From contig NZ_JARWOJ010000132.1 of assembly GCF_029868625.1 (NCBI RefSeq), forward strand, positions 1-64,000: DNA of 64,000 nucleotides, written 5' to 3'. Origin of the DNA: Nocardia neocaledoniensis. Lineage in GTDB: Bacteria; Actinomycetota; Actinomycetes; Mycobacteriales; Mycobacteriaceae. The notes under the pieces are model-generated. The model saw only the letters and a list, made by a program, of their open reading frames with translations. It did no database searches and was not told the DNA's origin. Position 1 is the stretch's first letter. Each line of letters opens with the position of its first letter. Below, piece by piece: positions 31,977 to 41,508 of the stretch. The translations under genes and the position numbers were made by a program.

Positions 31977-33104
31977 CTACAGCTCCGGCAGGTCGTAATC
32001 GCCGACGCGGTCGGCCAGCACCCGCCGATGTTCCAGCGCACCGCCGAGCGTCTGCCCGATCGCGGTCAGCCGGGCGACGTAGTGGCTCACCGGATACTCC
32101 GCGGTGACGCCGATACCGCCGTGCATCTGGATCGCCTCGCGCCCGATGTGCTCGGCCGATCGCCCGACCTGCAGCCGGGCGCGGGAGGCCACCACCGGAT
32201 CGTTGCCGCCGTCGGCCAGCGCCGCCGTCGCGAAAAGGCTCATGCTGCGGGCCAGTTCGAGTGAGACGTAGCAGTCGGCCGCGCGCTGGGTGAGCGTCTG
32301 GAACTTCGACAGCGTGACCCCGAACTGCTTGCGGGTCCTCAGGTATTCGGCGGTCAGGGTCAGCGCGATCTCCATCGCGCCCACCGCCTCCGCGCACAGC
32401 GCCACCTGCGCGTGCCCCTGGGCCAGCGCGATCTGTTCGGCCGCGTCGACGGTGTCGCCGAGCAGTTCGCCGGGGGCACCGTCGAACTCGAACTGGGCGG
32501 CCCGCCTGCCGTCGAAGGTGCGGTACGCGGTCTTGCGCACGCCCGCGCCGTTCGGATCGACCAGCAGCAGGCCGACCCCGCCGCCGGGCAGCACCGCGCT
32601 GACGATCAGCTCGTCGGCGCAGTCGCCACGCAGCACCGGGTTCTTCACCCCGCTCAGTGTGTAGGCGTCGCCCTGGGCGTTCGCGGCTGTGGTGAGCTCG
32701 GTGGACGGCCAGCGCTGCCCCGGCTCGTCGTGCGCGAAGGCCAGCAGCGTCTCGCCGGCGGCCAGGGCGGGCAGCAGCCGGGACCGCTGCTCCGCGCTGC
32801 CGGTCAGCCGCAGCAGTTCGGCCGGGACGACGACCGCGTCCAGCACCGGTTCCGGGGCGAGCGCGCGGCCGAGTTCCTCCTGCACCAGCATCGCCTCGAC
32901 CGGGCCGGCGCCGACCCCGCCGTCGTCCTCGTCGATGGTCAGGCCGAGCACGCCGAGGTCGGCCAGCTGCTTCCAGACGGTGCGGTTCCAGCCGAGGTCG
33001 GTGTCGCCGATCTTGGTCAGCGCTTCGCTGTCGTAGGACCGGTGCAGCAGTTCGCGCACCGTGTCGCGCAGCATCGTCTGTTCTTCGGTGAGTTGGAGAT
33101 CCAT
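31977..33104 (-). CDS. acyl-CoA dehydrogenase (FadE28-like subunit)
   Basis: This is a 375-residue protein of the acyl-CoA dehydrogenase family. The FAD/tetramer segment RTRKQFG and the FAD-binding QMHGGIGVTAEYPVSHY are present. The central region is more diverged than in classical homotetrameric enzymes. Two different acyl-CoA dehydrogenase genes lie 9 bases apart, an arrangement like mycobacterial FadE28/FadE29, where two subunits build one alpha2beta2 enzyme in steroid side-chain degradation. That partnership is an inference. The ATG follows a weak ribosome site. Confidence 0.9.
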   Translation of the reverse strand: MDLQLTEEQTMLRDTVRELLHRSYDSEALTKIGDTDLGWNRTVWKQLADLGVLGLTIDEDDGGVGAGPVEAMLVQEELGRALAPEPVLDAVVVPAELLRLTGSAEQRSRLLPALAAGETLLAFAHDEPGQRWPSTELTTAANAQGDAYTLSGVKNPVLRGDCADELIVSAVLPGGGVGLLLVDPNGAGVRKTAYRTFDGRRAAQFEFDGAPGELLGDTVDAAEQIALAQGHAQVALCAEAVGAMEIALTLTAEYLRTRKQFGVTLSKFQTLTQRAADCYVSLELARSMSLFATAALADGGNDPVVASRARLQVGRSAEHIGREAIQMHGGIGVTAEYPVSHYVARLTAIGQTLGGALEHRRVLADRVGDYDLPEL

Positions 33105-33113
33105 GTCAGCGCC

Positions 33114-34286
<1,173 letters not shown>

Positions 34287-34324
34287 CCGGGTCTCCCAGC
34301 GTGGTTGGTAGCCGTCGAGAAAAA

Positions 34325-34340
34325 CTTACCCCCGGGTAAG
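34325..34340. promoter_or_regulatory. palindrome upstream of the acyl-CoA dehydrogenase pair
   Basis: CTTACCC is followed by CC and then GGGTAAG, a perfect 7+2+7 inverted repeat 39 bases before the first acyl-CoA dehydrogenase start. Its size and position fit a TetR-type repressor site. It does not match the KstR or KstR2 consensus as I recall them. Confidence 0.5.
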
Positions 34341-34486
34341 CCGCAGTGTCGACTACATCACACTCGTGCGCCGGTCGGCGCTCGCGGCGGCACGCCAGCC
34401 GGTGACACGGCGACCCGGACACGGACCTGGTACCTTCCCAGACGGGCCGGGGCACCGGCGTGAGAGCAGCCACCGAGGAGTTACGG

Positions 34487-35305
34487 GTGAACGGCAGATC
34501 CATCGCAGGCAGGGCAGCGGCGGTCGCCGCGGCGAGCATGGGCGCGCTGGCACTGCTCGCGCCGTCCGCGAGCGCGGCCCCGATCGATGACGCCATCACC
34601 CACCTGACGCACGTCGCCGGCGAGGACACCGCCGCCAAGGCGGGCGTCGGCGCGCTCGACAGCTTCACCACGATGGTCGGCGCCGACACCCTGCGCGACA
34701 TCTCGGCACAGTTCATCCCGTTCTCCTACGCCGCGCCCACGTTCGGCTGCGGCAGCAACGGCCCGATCACCACGATCATCGCCGCCGCCACCTTCGAAGG
34801 TCCCGGCCCGCGCACCGAGACGAGCCTGACCCCCGGTGACATCCGGTTCAGCGCCAGCCCGCGGCACACCGGTTTCGCGCTGTCGTCCGGCCTGAACGTG
34901 GCCTGGGTGAACGTGAACACCGGGCAGAGCGGCATCGTTCCGCTCGACGACCTGACCGAGTTCGGGTCGCCCTCGCTGTCGAAGACCGTGCACAGCGGCG
35001 CGGGCACCGTGGTCGCCTCGATGTGGGGCACGATCGACTACCCCGGCGCGCGCTGCGTGATGACGCCGACCGTCGGTACTTTCATCGTCCCCGACCTGCC
35101 CGTCGAGGCCACGCCGGCCCCGGCGGCTCCGCCCGCGCCCGAACCGCAGGCCGCCAACCCCGGCTCGGGTGAGGCGAACGGTGGCGCGCCCAAGGCGGCC
35201 GCACCCGAAACCCCCGCTCCCGCACCGGCTCCGGCACCCGCGCCCGCGCAGACCTCGCAGCCGGCTCCCCCACCGGCGCCGTCCGCGGTCACCGTCGGCG
35301 GCTGA
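34487..35305 (+). CDS. secreted protein with Ala/Pro-rich tail
   Basis: This is a 272-residue protein with a clear signal peptide (an N-terminal Arg, a hydrophobic Ala/Leu stretch, cleavage after PSASA near residue 30). The mature part, about 170 residues, contains two cysteines (FGCGSNG and ARCVMTP) that could pair, followed by a disordered tail with a run of alternating Ala-Pro. I do not recognise the family. The GTG start follows GAGGAG at a good distance. It is exported and probably cell-wall associated or free. Confidence 0.8.
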   Translation: MNGRSIAGRAAAVAAASMGALALLAPSASAAPIDDAITHLTHVAGEDTAAKAGVGALDSFTTMVGADTLRDISAQFIPFSYAAPTFGCGSNGPITTIIAAATFEGPGPRTETSLTPGDIRFSASPRHTGFALSSGLNVAWVNVNTGQSGIVPLDDLTEFGSPSLSKTVHSGAGTVVASMWGTIDYPGARCVMTPTVGTFIVPDLPVEATPAPAAPPAPEPQAANPGSGEANGGAPKAAAPETPAPAPAPAPAPAQTSQPAPPPAPSAVTVGG

Positions 35306-35479
35306 CGCACCGTCACGGCGCACCGATAACGGCCGCGCGCCGCTGTCCGGCCCCGGCAGCATCGGCGGACCGGATGCCCCGACCCGCCGTGTGCGCAGCG
35401 GGAACGGCCGCCGACACGCGTACTCCGTGCCCAGCCCGATGCCACGGCGCCCACGCGAAGTCCGCTGGGCGCCCCAGGA

Positions 35480-36394
35480 TCAGCTGCTCGGCCGGATACG
35501 CAGGACGGTGCCCTCCTCCGAACCCGCCAGCAGCGCCGAGGAATCGGTGGGATCGGCGACGACCGCGGTCAGCGGCTGGGTCGCGAGCACCGTGCAGGTG
35601 GCGCCGGTCTTCGGGTCGACGCGCACGAGGTGCCCGGCCAGCGTGGTGACGTACAGATCCCCGTCGCGCACCACGAGGTCGTCGACGAAATCGGACAGGG
35701 CACCGAACGAGGTCAGGTCGGCGATCGGGGTGGCCTCGGCCGGATTCGTGCGCGACAGGCGCAGCACCCGGCCGACGGGGGCTCCGCCGGCGGGGACGTA
35801 GTTGGCGGTCACGTAGACCGAATCACCGGAAACGACAACACCATTGGGGCCGTCGACGGAGACCGCCGCCCACCAGTCCATGTCCTCGCTGCCGTCGCGG
35901 CGCAGGCGATGCACCCCGTTGGCGGTGGTCACGTAGAGGTTGCCGTCGTCGTCGAAGGCGGCGCCGTTGGGCTGGGGGAAGCCGGTGGCGAACGGCGTCG
36001 GCGTGGGGTTCGCGGCGGCGGGGTCGAAGCGGACGATGCCGCCCGAGCCGGCCAGCGGCGAATTACCGGTGACGACATAGAGCAGCCCGTCGGGCCCGAG
36101 CCGGACCGCGCCGGGGGCGGCCACCTCCACCGTGGCGGTCAGGCGGCCGTCGCGGTCATACCGTTGTATCTCGCCGCGCAGGACCCGCGAGACCCAGAGA
36201 TCGCCGTTGCCGTCGATACCGAAGTTCTCCGACCAGTCCAGCAGCGGGACGGTGGAACGGATCGCCACATCCTGGCTCGCCCGCCCACAATTCGTGGCCG
36301 GGGCGGCGTTCGCGGTGCCGGTGCCGAGGGAGGCGGTGGTGACGAGGGCCGCGCCGACGGCAACGTGGGCGACGCAACGGCGGAACGACGACAT
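35480..36394 (-). CDS. secreted SMP-30/NHL-like beta-propeller protein
   Basis: This is a 304-residue protein with a signal peptide (cleavage after TANA near residue 30) and repeated beta-propeller blades such as FGIDGNGDLWVSRVLRGEI, VRLGPDGLLYVVTGN and AAFDDDGNLYVTTANGVHRL. This is the layout of the SMP-30/gluconolactonase and NHL-repeat families. A lactonase-type or scaffold role outside the cell is possible; the metal ligands cannot be assigned confidently. GAGGTC precedes the ATG. Confidence 0.85.
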   Translation of the reverse strand: MSSFRRCVAHVAVGAALVTTASLGTGTANAAPATNCGRASQDVAIRSTVPLLDWSENFGIDGNGDLWVSRVLRGEIQRYDRDGRLTATVEVAAPGAVRLGPDGLLYVVTGNSPLAGSGGIVRFDPAAANPTPTPFATGFPQPNGAAFDDDGNLYVTTANGVHRLRRDGSEDMDWWAAVSVDGPNGVVVSGDSVYVTANYVPAGGAPVGRVLRLSRTNPAEATPIADLTSFGALSDFVDDLVVRDGDLYVTTLAGHLVRVDPKTGATCTVLATQPLTAVVADPTDSSALLAGSEEGTVLRIRPSS

Positions 36395-36553
36395 GGAAGA
36401 CCTCGACTCTTATTGACCCGGCTCGACGCGCGAAAGTCTAACGGCTACCGCCGGGTAGTGGTTTGTCCGAAAGCGCGCCCCGTCCCGGCCGGCGGCGGCC
36501 ACAACGATCACCCGGGGTCGTGCCCTTGTCGCGCAGGACGATTCGACCAGCGG

Positions 36554-36560
36554 TAATAAT
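36554..36560 (+). promoter_or_regulatory. -10-like TAATAAT, possible leaderless promoter
   Basis: TAATAAT ends 6 bases before the GTG of the alpha/beta hydrolase gene. That is the usual -10 to start distance of a leaderless actinobacterial transcript. The -35 region is unclear. Confidence 0.4.
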
Positions 36561-36566
36561 CGGAGG

Positions 36567-37169
36567 GTGCCCTACTTCGACAGCACCCGTGGACGGCTGC
36601 ATTACCGGTGCTGGTCGGTCGATGCCCCCGCCGCGACCGTCGTCCTGCTGCCGGGCACCGGCCAGCACAGCGGCCACTATCACCGCTTCGCCGCCGCGCT
36701 GGAGCGGACAGCGCGGATCGAGCTGTGGGCCCTCGACACGGCAGGGCAGGGGCTGAGCGAGGGCGACCCGGACGCGCCGGGGACCATCGAGGAGCTCGCC
36801 GCCGACACGCGTGGACTGCTGGCCGAGCTCGACGCCGGGACGCGGCCGGTGCTGATGGGCCATTCGCTCGGCGCGGTCACCGCACTCACCGTCGCCGCCG
36901 CCCACCCCGCTGACCTGGGCGGACTCGTCGTCTGCGGGACGCCGCGCCGCGCCGCCGAGATCGCGCCCGACCCACGGCTACCGGTGCTCGCGGTGCACGG
37001 CGTCGACGATCGCCGGGCGCCCATCGATGTGATCCGGCTATGGACAGCGCGGCACGGATCGGTAGATTTGCGCGAGTACGCCGACGCCGGGCACGACCTG
37101 TTGCACGAACCGGTGCAGCAGCGGGTGGCGGCCGATATCGCGGAGTGGGTCGTCGCCACGGTGCGATGA
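36567..37169 (+). CDS. alpha/beta hydrolase, lysophospholipase-like, short form
   Basis: This is a 200-residue alpha/beta hydrolase with LLPGTGQHSGHY (oxyanion loop), the nucleophile elbow GHSLG near residue 96, an Asp in HGVDDRRAP and the catalytic His in DAGHDLLHE. It resembles monoglyceride lipases but lacks most of the cap region, which explains the small size. The GTG start has GGAGG directly against it, too close for a normal ribosome site, and TAATAAT ends 6 bases upstream, so a leaderless transcript is plausible. Confidence 0.85.
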   Translation: MPYFDSTRGRLHYRCWSVDAPAATVVLLPGTGQHSGHYHRFAAALERTARIELWALDTAGQGLSEGDPDAPGTIEELAADTRGLLAELDAGTRPVLMGHSLGAVTALTVAAAHPADLGGLVVCGTPRRAAEIAPDPRLPVLAVHGVDDRRAPIDVIRLWTARHGSVDLREYADAGHDLLHEPVQQRVAADIAEWVVATVR

Positions 37170-37187
37170 ACGATGAAGGGGGAACCG

Positions 37188-37586
37188 GTGCAACCGAATC
37201 GAACAGGACTGCCGAATACGGCGGCGCTCGGCCAGGCCGTGGACGAGGGCGGGCTGTGGATCGACGGCCTGCTGGTCGCCGACGGCGCGCCGGAACGCTG
37301 CGCCCAGCGCTACGAGCGCCTCGCCGACGCGGTGGAAGCCCAGCTGCTCGCGCTCGGCGCCACCGAGGTGATTCCGGGCTTCGGCGGGCTCCCGTCGGGC
37401 ACCGCGCTGCGCACCGGCTTCGAAGACAAGGCGGCCGACGCGCTGACCCAGCTGCGCACCTACGCGAGCACCGCGCGCGAGCTGGCCGCGGTGTTCCGCG
37501 CGGCGGGCGCGGCCTATCAGGAGGGTGACCGCGCACTGTCCGACGCGGTCGCCCAGCTCCAGGTGCCGGGTGATGGCCATGCGTAG
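37188..37586 (+). CDS. helical ESX-associated protein (EspC/WXG100-like)
   Basis: This is a 132-residue helical protein. Its second half (GFEDKAADALTQLRTYASTARELAAVFRAAG) looks like the antiparallel helical hairpin of WXG100/EspC-type ESX substrates, but no exact WXG motif is present. It is called ESX-related mainly because the next two genes are a PPE-like substrate and an EspG chaperone. The GTG at 37188 is chosen because AGGGGGAA lies 5 bases upstream; the ATG at 37173 is the alternative. It overlaps the next gene by 14 bases. Confidence 0.6.
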   Translation: MQPNRTGLPNTAALGQAVDEGGLWIDGLLVADGAPERCAQRYERLADAVEAQLLALGATEVIPGFGGLPSGTALRTGFEDKAADALTQLRTYASTARELAAVFRAAGAAYQEGDRALSDAVAQLQVPGDGHA

Positions 37587-38961
37587 CATCTCCGGCCGCG
37601 CGCCCGGCACCGATCCCGACTACGTGCCCGCCGTCGAGGTCTTCGACAATCTCTCGCACGCCGAGATCTATCAGGCCGTCCGCCAGCTCGATCCGGCGGC
37701 GCTCAGCAACGCGGGCCAGCTGTTCCTCGCCGCCTCCACCGGGCTCGGCGACGAGGTGGAGAACGCGCACGGCGAGATCAGGGCCGCCATCGCCGACGGC
37801 TGGCGCGGCGCGGCCGCCCAGCAGGCCGTCGACGCGATCCGCGACTTCGAGCAGGCGGGCCGCAAGATCGCGGATGTGCTGACCGCGGTCGGTGTGCGGC
37901 TGAGCCAGGCGGGTGACGCGGCCGAATCCGTTCGCGCCGCCGTCGCCGAACCTACGGCGGCACAACCCGATCCGACTGCCGCGCTGATCGATTCCGAGCA
38001 GGCGGGGAACAATGCCGCGATCGTGCGGCAGGCCGAGAACGCGCGGTTGGACGCGGTGCAGGCGATGGAGACGATCTACGCCGGGGCATTCGTGCCGACG
38101 GGGTCGGGGGTTCCGGCGTTTCCGGACATTCCCACGGAGGTAGGGGGTGCGGCCGCGCCGGCCGCGGGCCTCGGTGTGACGGCGGGCGGCCCTGGTGCCG
38201 CGGCGGTCGCGTCCGCGTCCGACAACGGCGTTCCGGTCGCGGGAAACCCAGCCGCTACCGCGTCCGAGGACATCAGTGCCGACGCGACGGCAGCGGCGGG
38301 CGCGCAGACCAGCGGAGCCACTACCGCGGCAACGGTTTACGCGCCTCCGGGCAGTACCGTCGCGGCGGCCGCGCAGGTCCAGTCCACCGGCGCGACGCTG
38401 AGCGCCGCCGCTCCGGTAGCGCAGACCGGCGGACCGGCGGCCGCCTCCTCGATCGCTCCGGTGGGCCACCTCCCCGCGACCGACCCACGCGCCCGCCGCG
38501 TCCGGCCGTCCACCGACCGGACGTCCACCGGAACCGGCGGTGCGACACCGATTTCCGCCGCGACAACGCACTCCGCGGCAGCCGGGTCGTCTTCGGGAAC
38601 GGTCGGCGCACCGCAGACGAGCAGCGCGAACTCCGGCGGAACGGATACCGCGCAGGCCTCCGCCGAGGGACGGCAGGACGCGGTCGGGGCGAGCGGGGAC
38701 GCGGCGGCGGGGATGAGCGCCGGCGCGATCGGCGGCTTGATGGGCGGCGCGATGGTGGCCGCCGATCACACGCGGCCACCCGGTGGACCGCGTCCCCAGC
38801 CCAGGCAGGACGAGGACGACGAAGACGACGAGGACGACTTCCTGCGCTACCTCGACGAGGAACCGACGTACCTCGAGCCCGCCGACGAAGTGAACGCGCT
38901 GATCGGCAAGATGGAGCCGACCAGCCCCGCCGTGCTCGGTGAGTGGACCGGCCGGGAGTGA
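37573..38961 (+). CDS. PPE-like type VII (ESX) secretion substrate
   Basis: This is a 462-residue protein. The N-terminal ~165 residues are helical with a WXG-type turn GWRGAAAQQAVDAI near residue 75, like the PPE/WXG fold. The long C-terminal part is Ala/Thr/Gly-rich and low in order, ending in an acidic stretch (DEDDEDDEDDF). ESX substrates of this type are exported through the cell envelope and held by an EspG chaperone in the cytosol. EspG is encoded directly downstream with a 4-base overlap. An ATG 6 bases further in is a possible start. Confidence 0.75.
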   Translation: MAMRSISGRAPGTDPDYVPAVEVFDNLSHAEIYQAVRQLDPAALSNAGQLFLAASTGLGDEVENAHGEIRAAIADGWRGAAAQQAVDAIRDFEQAGRKIADVLTAVGVRLSQAGDAAESVRAAVAEPTAAQPDPTAALIDSEQAGNNAAIVRQAENARLDAVQAMETIYAGAFVPTGSGVPAFPDIPTEVGGAAAPAAGLGVTAGGPGAAAVASASDNGVPVAGNPAATASEDISADATAAAGAQTSGATTAATVYAPPGSTVAAAAQVQSTGATLSAAAPVAQTGGPAAASSIAPVGHLPATDPRARRVRPSTDRTSTGTGGATPISAATTHSAAAGSSSGTVGAPQTSSANSGGTDTAQASAEGRQDAVGASGDAAAGMSAGAIGGLMGGAMVAADHTRPPGGPRPQPRQDEDDEDDEDDFLRYLDEEPTYLEPADEVNALIGKMEPTSPAVLGEWTGRE

Positions 38962-39662
38962 ACTGGCACCTCACCCCGGATCAGTTCGCCCTGGCCTGGG
39001 CGCGCACCGACGGCGACCGGATCCCGTATCCGCTCGCGGTGCGCGCCTCGGCCCGCGACACCGCCGAACGCGCCGCCCAGCAACCCGCGCTCGACGCCTG
39101 GTGCGCACAGGTGCTCGACGCCGACCTGTCGGCAGCGCTGCGGGTGCTCGCCAAGCCGGAGATCCGCGTGGAGGTGAGCGGGCAGGCCGCCGCGCCGGTC
39201 CGGATTCTCGGCGCCGTCACCGGCGACGTGGCGGTGCTCGCCGTCCAGGAACCTGGCAGCGCCGAGGATCGGGGCGGCACCGTGCACGTCCAGGTCGGCA
39301 GCACGAAACGCTTCGCCGCCCAGGTGTTCTCGCGCCTTCCCGCCCAGCCGCCGGGCACCGGCGGCCGGCTCTCCGCTCTCGCGGCCAGGGTCCGTGAGGA
39401 CAGCCGCGACCTCGTCACCGCGCCGGTCGCCGGGCCGTCCGATGCCGCCCGCATCCGGCGCCTGCTCCAGCGGGCACGCACCGGCATCGGCCAGATCCTC
39501 GTCGCCGCGGGCAACACGGAAACGCCCACCGGCGTCCTGTCCTGGATCGATGTCACCGGCGACGGCCGGTACCTCGTACACGCGGCCCACCGGGTGGACA
39601 TCGCCCCCGCCACTTCCGAATGCTCGACCGACTGGCTACGCAGACTGCTGCGCAACGTCTGA
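38958..39662 (+). CDS. EspG-family ESX secretion chaperone
   Basis: This is a 234-residue protein starting VNWHLTPDQFALAW, the typical N-terminus of EspG-type chaperones in Mycobacteriales. EspG binds the tip of cognate PPE proteins in the cytosol and delivers them to the ESX secretion machine. The GTG start overlaps the stop of the PPE-like gene (GTGA). No ESX core genes (EccB, C, D, MycP) are in the window, so the module must use a machine encoded elsewhere. The GTG at 38943 is a less likely start. Confidence 0.85.
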   Translation: MNWHLTPDQFALAWARTDGDRIPYPLAVRASARDTAERAAQQPALDAWCAQVLDADLSAALRVLAKPEIRVEVSGQAAAPVRILGAVTGDVAVLAVQEPGSAEDRGGTVHVQVGSTKRFAAQVFSRLPAQPPGTGGRLSALAARVREDSRDLVTAPVAGPSDAARIRRLLQRARTGIGQILVAAGNTETPTGVLSWIDVTGDGRYLVHAAHRVDIAPATSECSTDWLRRLLRNV

Positions 39663-39815
39663 CCACCGCGGACGCGTGTACCACGCCTCGGCCTCGCCCC
39701 GCGAAAACGGCCACGCCACACCGCAGAGTGCGAACGTCCCAGCGGGCGATGGCAGGGAGCATCGCGGTTTCGGTGGCAGCCCGGGCCGAACACACTCCCG
39801 AATTCCGCCAACCGA

Positions 39816-40460
39816 TCACTGAGCCGCCCGCGGGACCAGTGTGAGCGCCGCCGGGATCGCGGCGAAGGCATCGCGCACATCCGCGGCGAGCATCGCGGTG
39901 TCGACGGGAGTGCCTCGCACGCTCCATGTTTCGAGGCCACAATGGAACGCGGCGATCAGGATGTCGAGTGCCAGCCGCGGGCGCGGGTCCGTGGCGGGAT
40001 CGAGGCCGTAGCGATCGCGCAGCAGCTCGAGGGCGGCGCGGACCGTGCGGTCACAGAACTGCAGATTGTGCGCGCTCATCGACGGAGTGACGTGCGCGAG
40101 ACGGTGACTCAGCACGGCGCGTTCGGCCCAGCCGTCGGCGGGCATGCGCGCCACGACCGTGAGCACGGCGTCCTGCAACGTGGCCAGGAGGGTACCCGTG
40201 CCGGGATCGGCGGTGGCGAGTTCGTCGAGGAAGGCCGTCCACAGGTCCTGTAGCGGTGCCATGGCCACATCTTCCTTGCTGGCGAAGGTGCGGAAGAACG
40301 TGCGCTTGGAGACCTCGACCGCATCGCAGAGTTCGTCGAGGGTCGTGTGGTCGACTCCGCGCGCGGTGAACAGTTCGAGCGCGGTGTCGACCAGCGCTTG
40401 CCTGGTCCGCTGCTTCTTGCGTTCGCGCAGCGGCAGGCGGTGCGCCGCGACATCAGCCAT
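39816..40460 (-). CDS. TetR-family transcriptional regulator
   Basis: This is a 214-residue TetR protein. The N-terminal helix-turn-helix reads RQALVDTALELFTARGVDHTTLDELCDAVEVSKRTFFRTF when its pieces are joined; its recognition helix is VSKRTFFRTF. The C-terminal ligand domain is diverse. It is divergent from the zinc-type oxidoreductase gene across 111 bases that contain a perfect inverted repeat, so it probably represses that gene and itself. ATG 40460 is used; the longer upstream frame has no family-like sequence. Confidence 0.93.
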   Translation of the reverse strand: MADVAAHRLPLRERKKQRTRQALVDTALELFTARGVDHTTLDELCDAVEVSKRTFFRTFASKEDVAMAPLQDLWTAFLDELATADPGTGTLLATLQDAVLTVVARMPADGWAERAVLSHRLAHVTPSMSAHNLQFCDRTVRAALELLRDRYGLDPATDPRPRLALDILIAAFHCGLETWSVRGTPVDTAMLAADVRDAFAAIPAALTLVPRAAQ

Positions 40461-40505
40461 GGACGCCAGTCTAACCGACCATTGCGCCTTGGCAGCCTTT
40501 GCCCC

Positions 40506-40534
40506 TTGACAGCTTTTGCCACTGAGTGGCATGT
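40506..40534 (+). promoter_or_regulatory. promoter of the oxidoreductase gene
   Basis: TTGACA at 40506-40511 is a consensus -35 hexamer. After a 17-base spacer comes GCATGT, a weak -10. The inverted repeat at 40517-40531 fills the spacer, so a bound repressor would block RNA polymerase. Confidence 0.55.
40517..40531. promoter_or_regulatory. TetR operator, TGCCACT-G-AGTGGCA
   Basis: This is a perfect 7+1+7 inverted repeat located between the -35 and -10 of the oxidoreductase promoter, in the gap between divergent TetR and oxidoreductase genes. The position and symmetry make it the likely binding site of the adjacent regulator. Confidence 0.75.
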
Positions 40535-40571
40535 TGGCCTGAGATCCCGCTCCCATGAAAGGCGCTGTGCC

Positions 40572-41501
40572 ATGCGCGCACTGATAGTCGACCACTCCAC
40601 CCCGACCGGGCTGCGGCTCGGCGAGGTACCGGACCCCGTCCCGGCTCCACATCAAGCCCTCGTCGAGGTGTCGGCGACCTCGCTCAACAGTGGCGAGGTG
40701 CGCTTCGGCCTGGCCGCCGCCCCCGACGGCGCGGTCCTCGGCTGGGACGCCGCCGGCACCGTGGTGCGGGCGGCCGCCGACGGGTCAGGACCCCCGGTCG
40801 GCACCCCGGTGGTCACCCTCGGCGAGACCGGCGGGTGGGCGCGGTTGCGCGCGGTGGACACCGAGCTGCTCGGCGTGGTGCCCGCGGGCGCCGACCCCGG
40901 CGCCATCAGCACGATCCCGGTGGCCGGTGCGACCGCGCTCCGCGCACTGCACCGGCTCGGCCCGATCCTGGGACGGCGCGTGCTGATCGTCGGCGCGAGT
41001 GGCGGCGTCGGGCGCTACGCGGTGCAGCTGGCCGCGCGCGGCGGCGCCCACGTCATCGCGACGAGCTCGGACCCCGCGGGTCGCGGCGCGGCGCTGCGCG
41101 CGCTGGGCGCCGACGAGGTTGTCGCCGGTCCGGCCGACCTGGCCGCCGAGGTAGACGGAATCATCGACATGGTGGGCGGTTCCGCCCTGGTCGAGGGGTA
41201 CACGCGCCTCAGGCAGGGCGGCACGCTGGTCGCGGTCGGGCACGCGGCCGCGGCGGGTGAGACCTTCCCGTACGGCGCGCTGTTCGGCGACCAGGGCCGC
41301 CACGACCGCACGCTCACCACGTTCTTCCTGCTCTCCTGCGCGCAGCTCGGCCCCGATCTGAGCTGGCTGGCCGACCGGGTCGCCACGGGGGATCTCGACC
41401 CGAGCATCGCCTGGCGCGGCGACTGGACCCGCGCGGATCAGGCGATCGAGGCGCTGCTGGCGGGCGGCCTGGACGGCAAGGCCGTGCTTGACCTCCGATG
41501 A
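40572..41501 (+). CDS. quinone oxidoreductase-like MDR dehydrogenase
   Basis: This is a 309-residue medium-chain dehydrogenase/reductase. The catalytic-domain start (LRLGEVPDPVPAPHQALVEV) and the nucleotide-binding motif VLIVGASGGVGRYAVQLA near residue 138 are clear. Structural-zinc cysteines are absent, as in quinone oxidoreductase and enoyl reductase branches. It uses NAD(P)H to reduce a reactive or quinone-like substrate. It is the probable target of the divergent TetR. Its stop is 7 bases from the end of the convergent nuclease-helicase gene. Confidence 0.9.
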   Translation: MRALIVDHSTPTGLRLGEVPDPVPAPHQALVEVSATSLNSGEVRFGLAAAPDGAVLGWDAAGTVVRAAADGSGPPVGTPVVTLGETGGWARLRAVDTELLGVVPAGADPGAISTIPVAGATALRALHRLGPILGRRVLIVGASGGVGRYAVQLAARGGAHVIATSSDPAGRGAALRALGADEVVAGPADLAAEVDGIIDMVGGSALVEGYTRLRQGGTLVAVGHAAAAGETFPYGALFGDQGRHDRTLTTFFLLSCAQLGPDLSWLADRVATGDLDPSIAWRGDWTRADQAIEALLAGGLDGKAVLDLR

Positions 41502-41508
41502 GGGCCGG

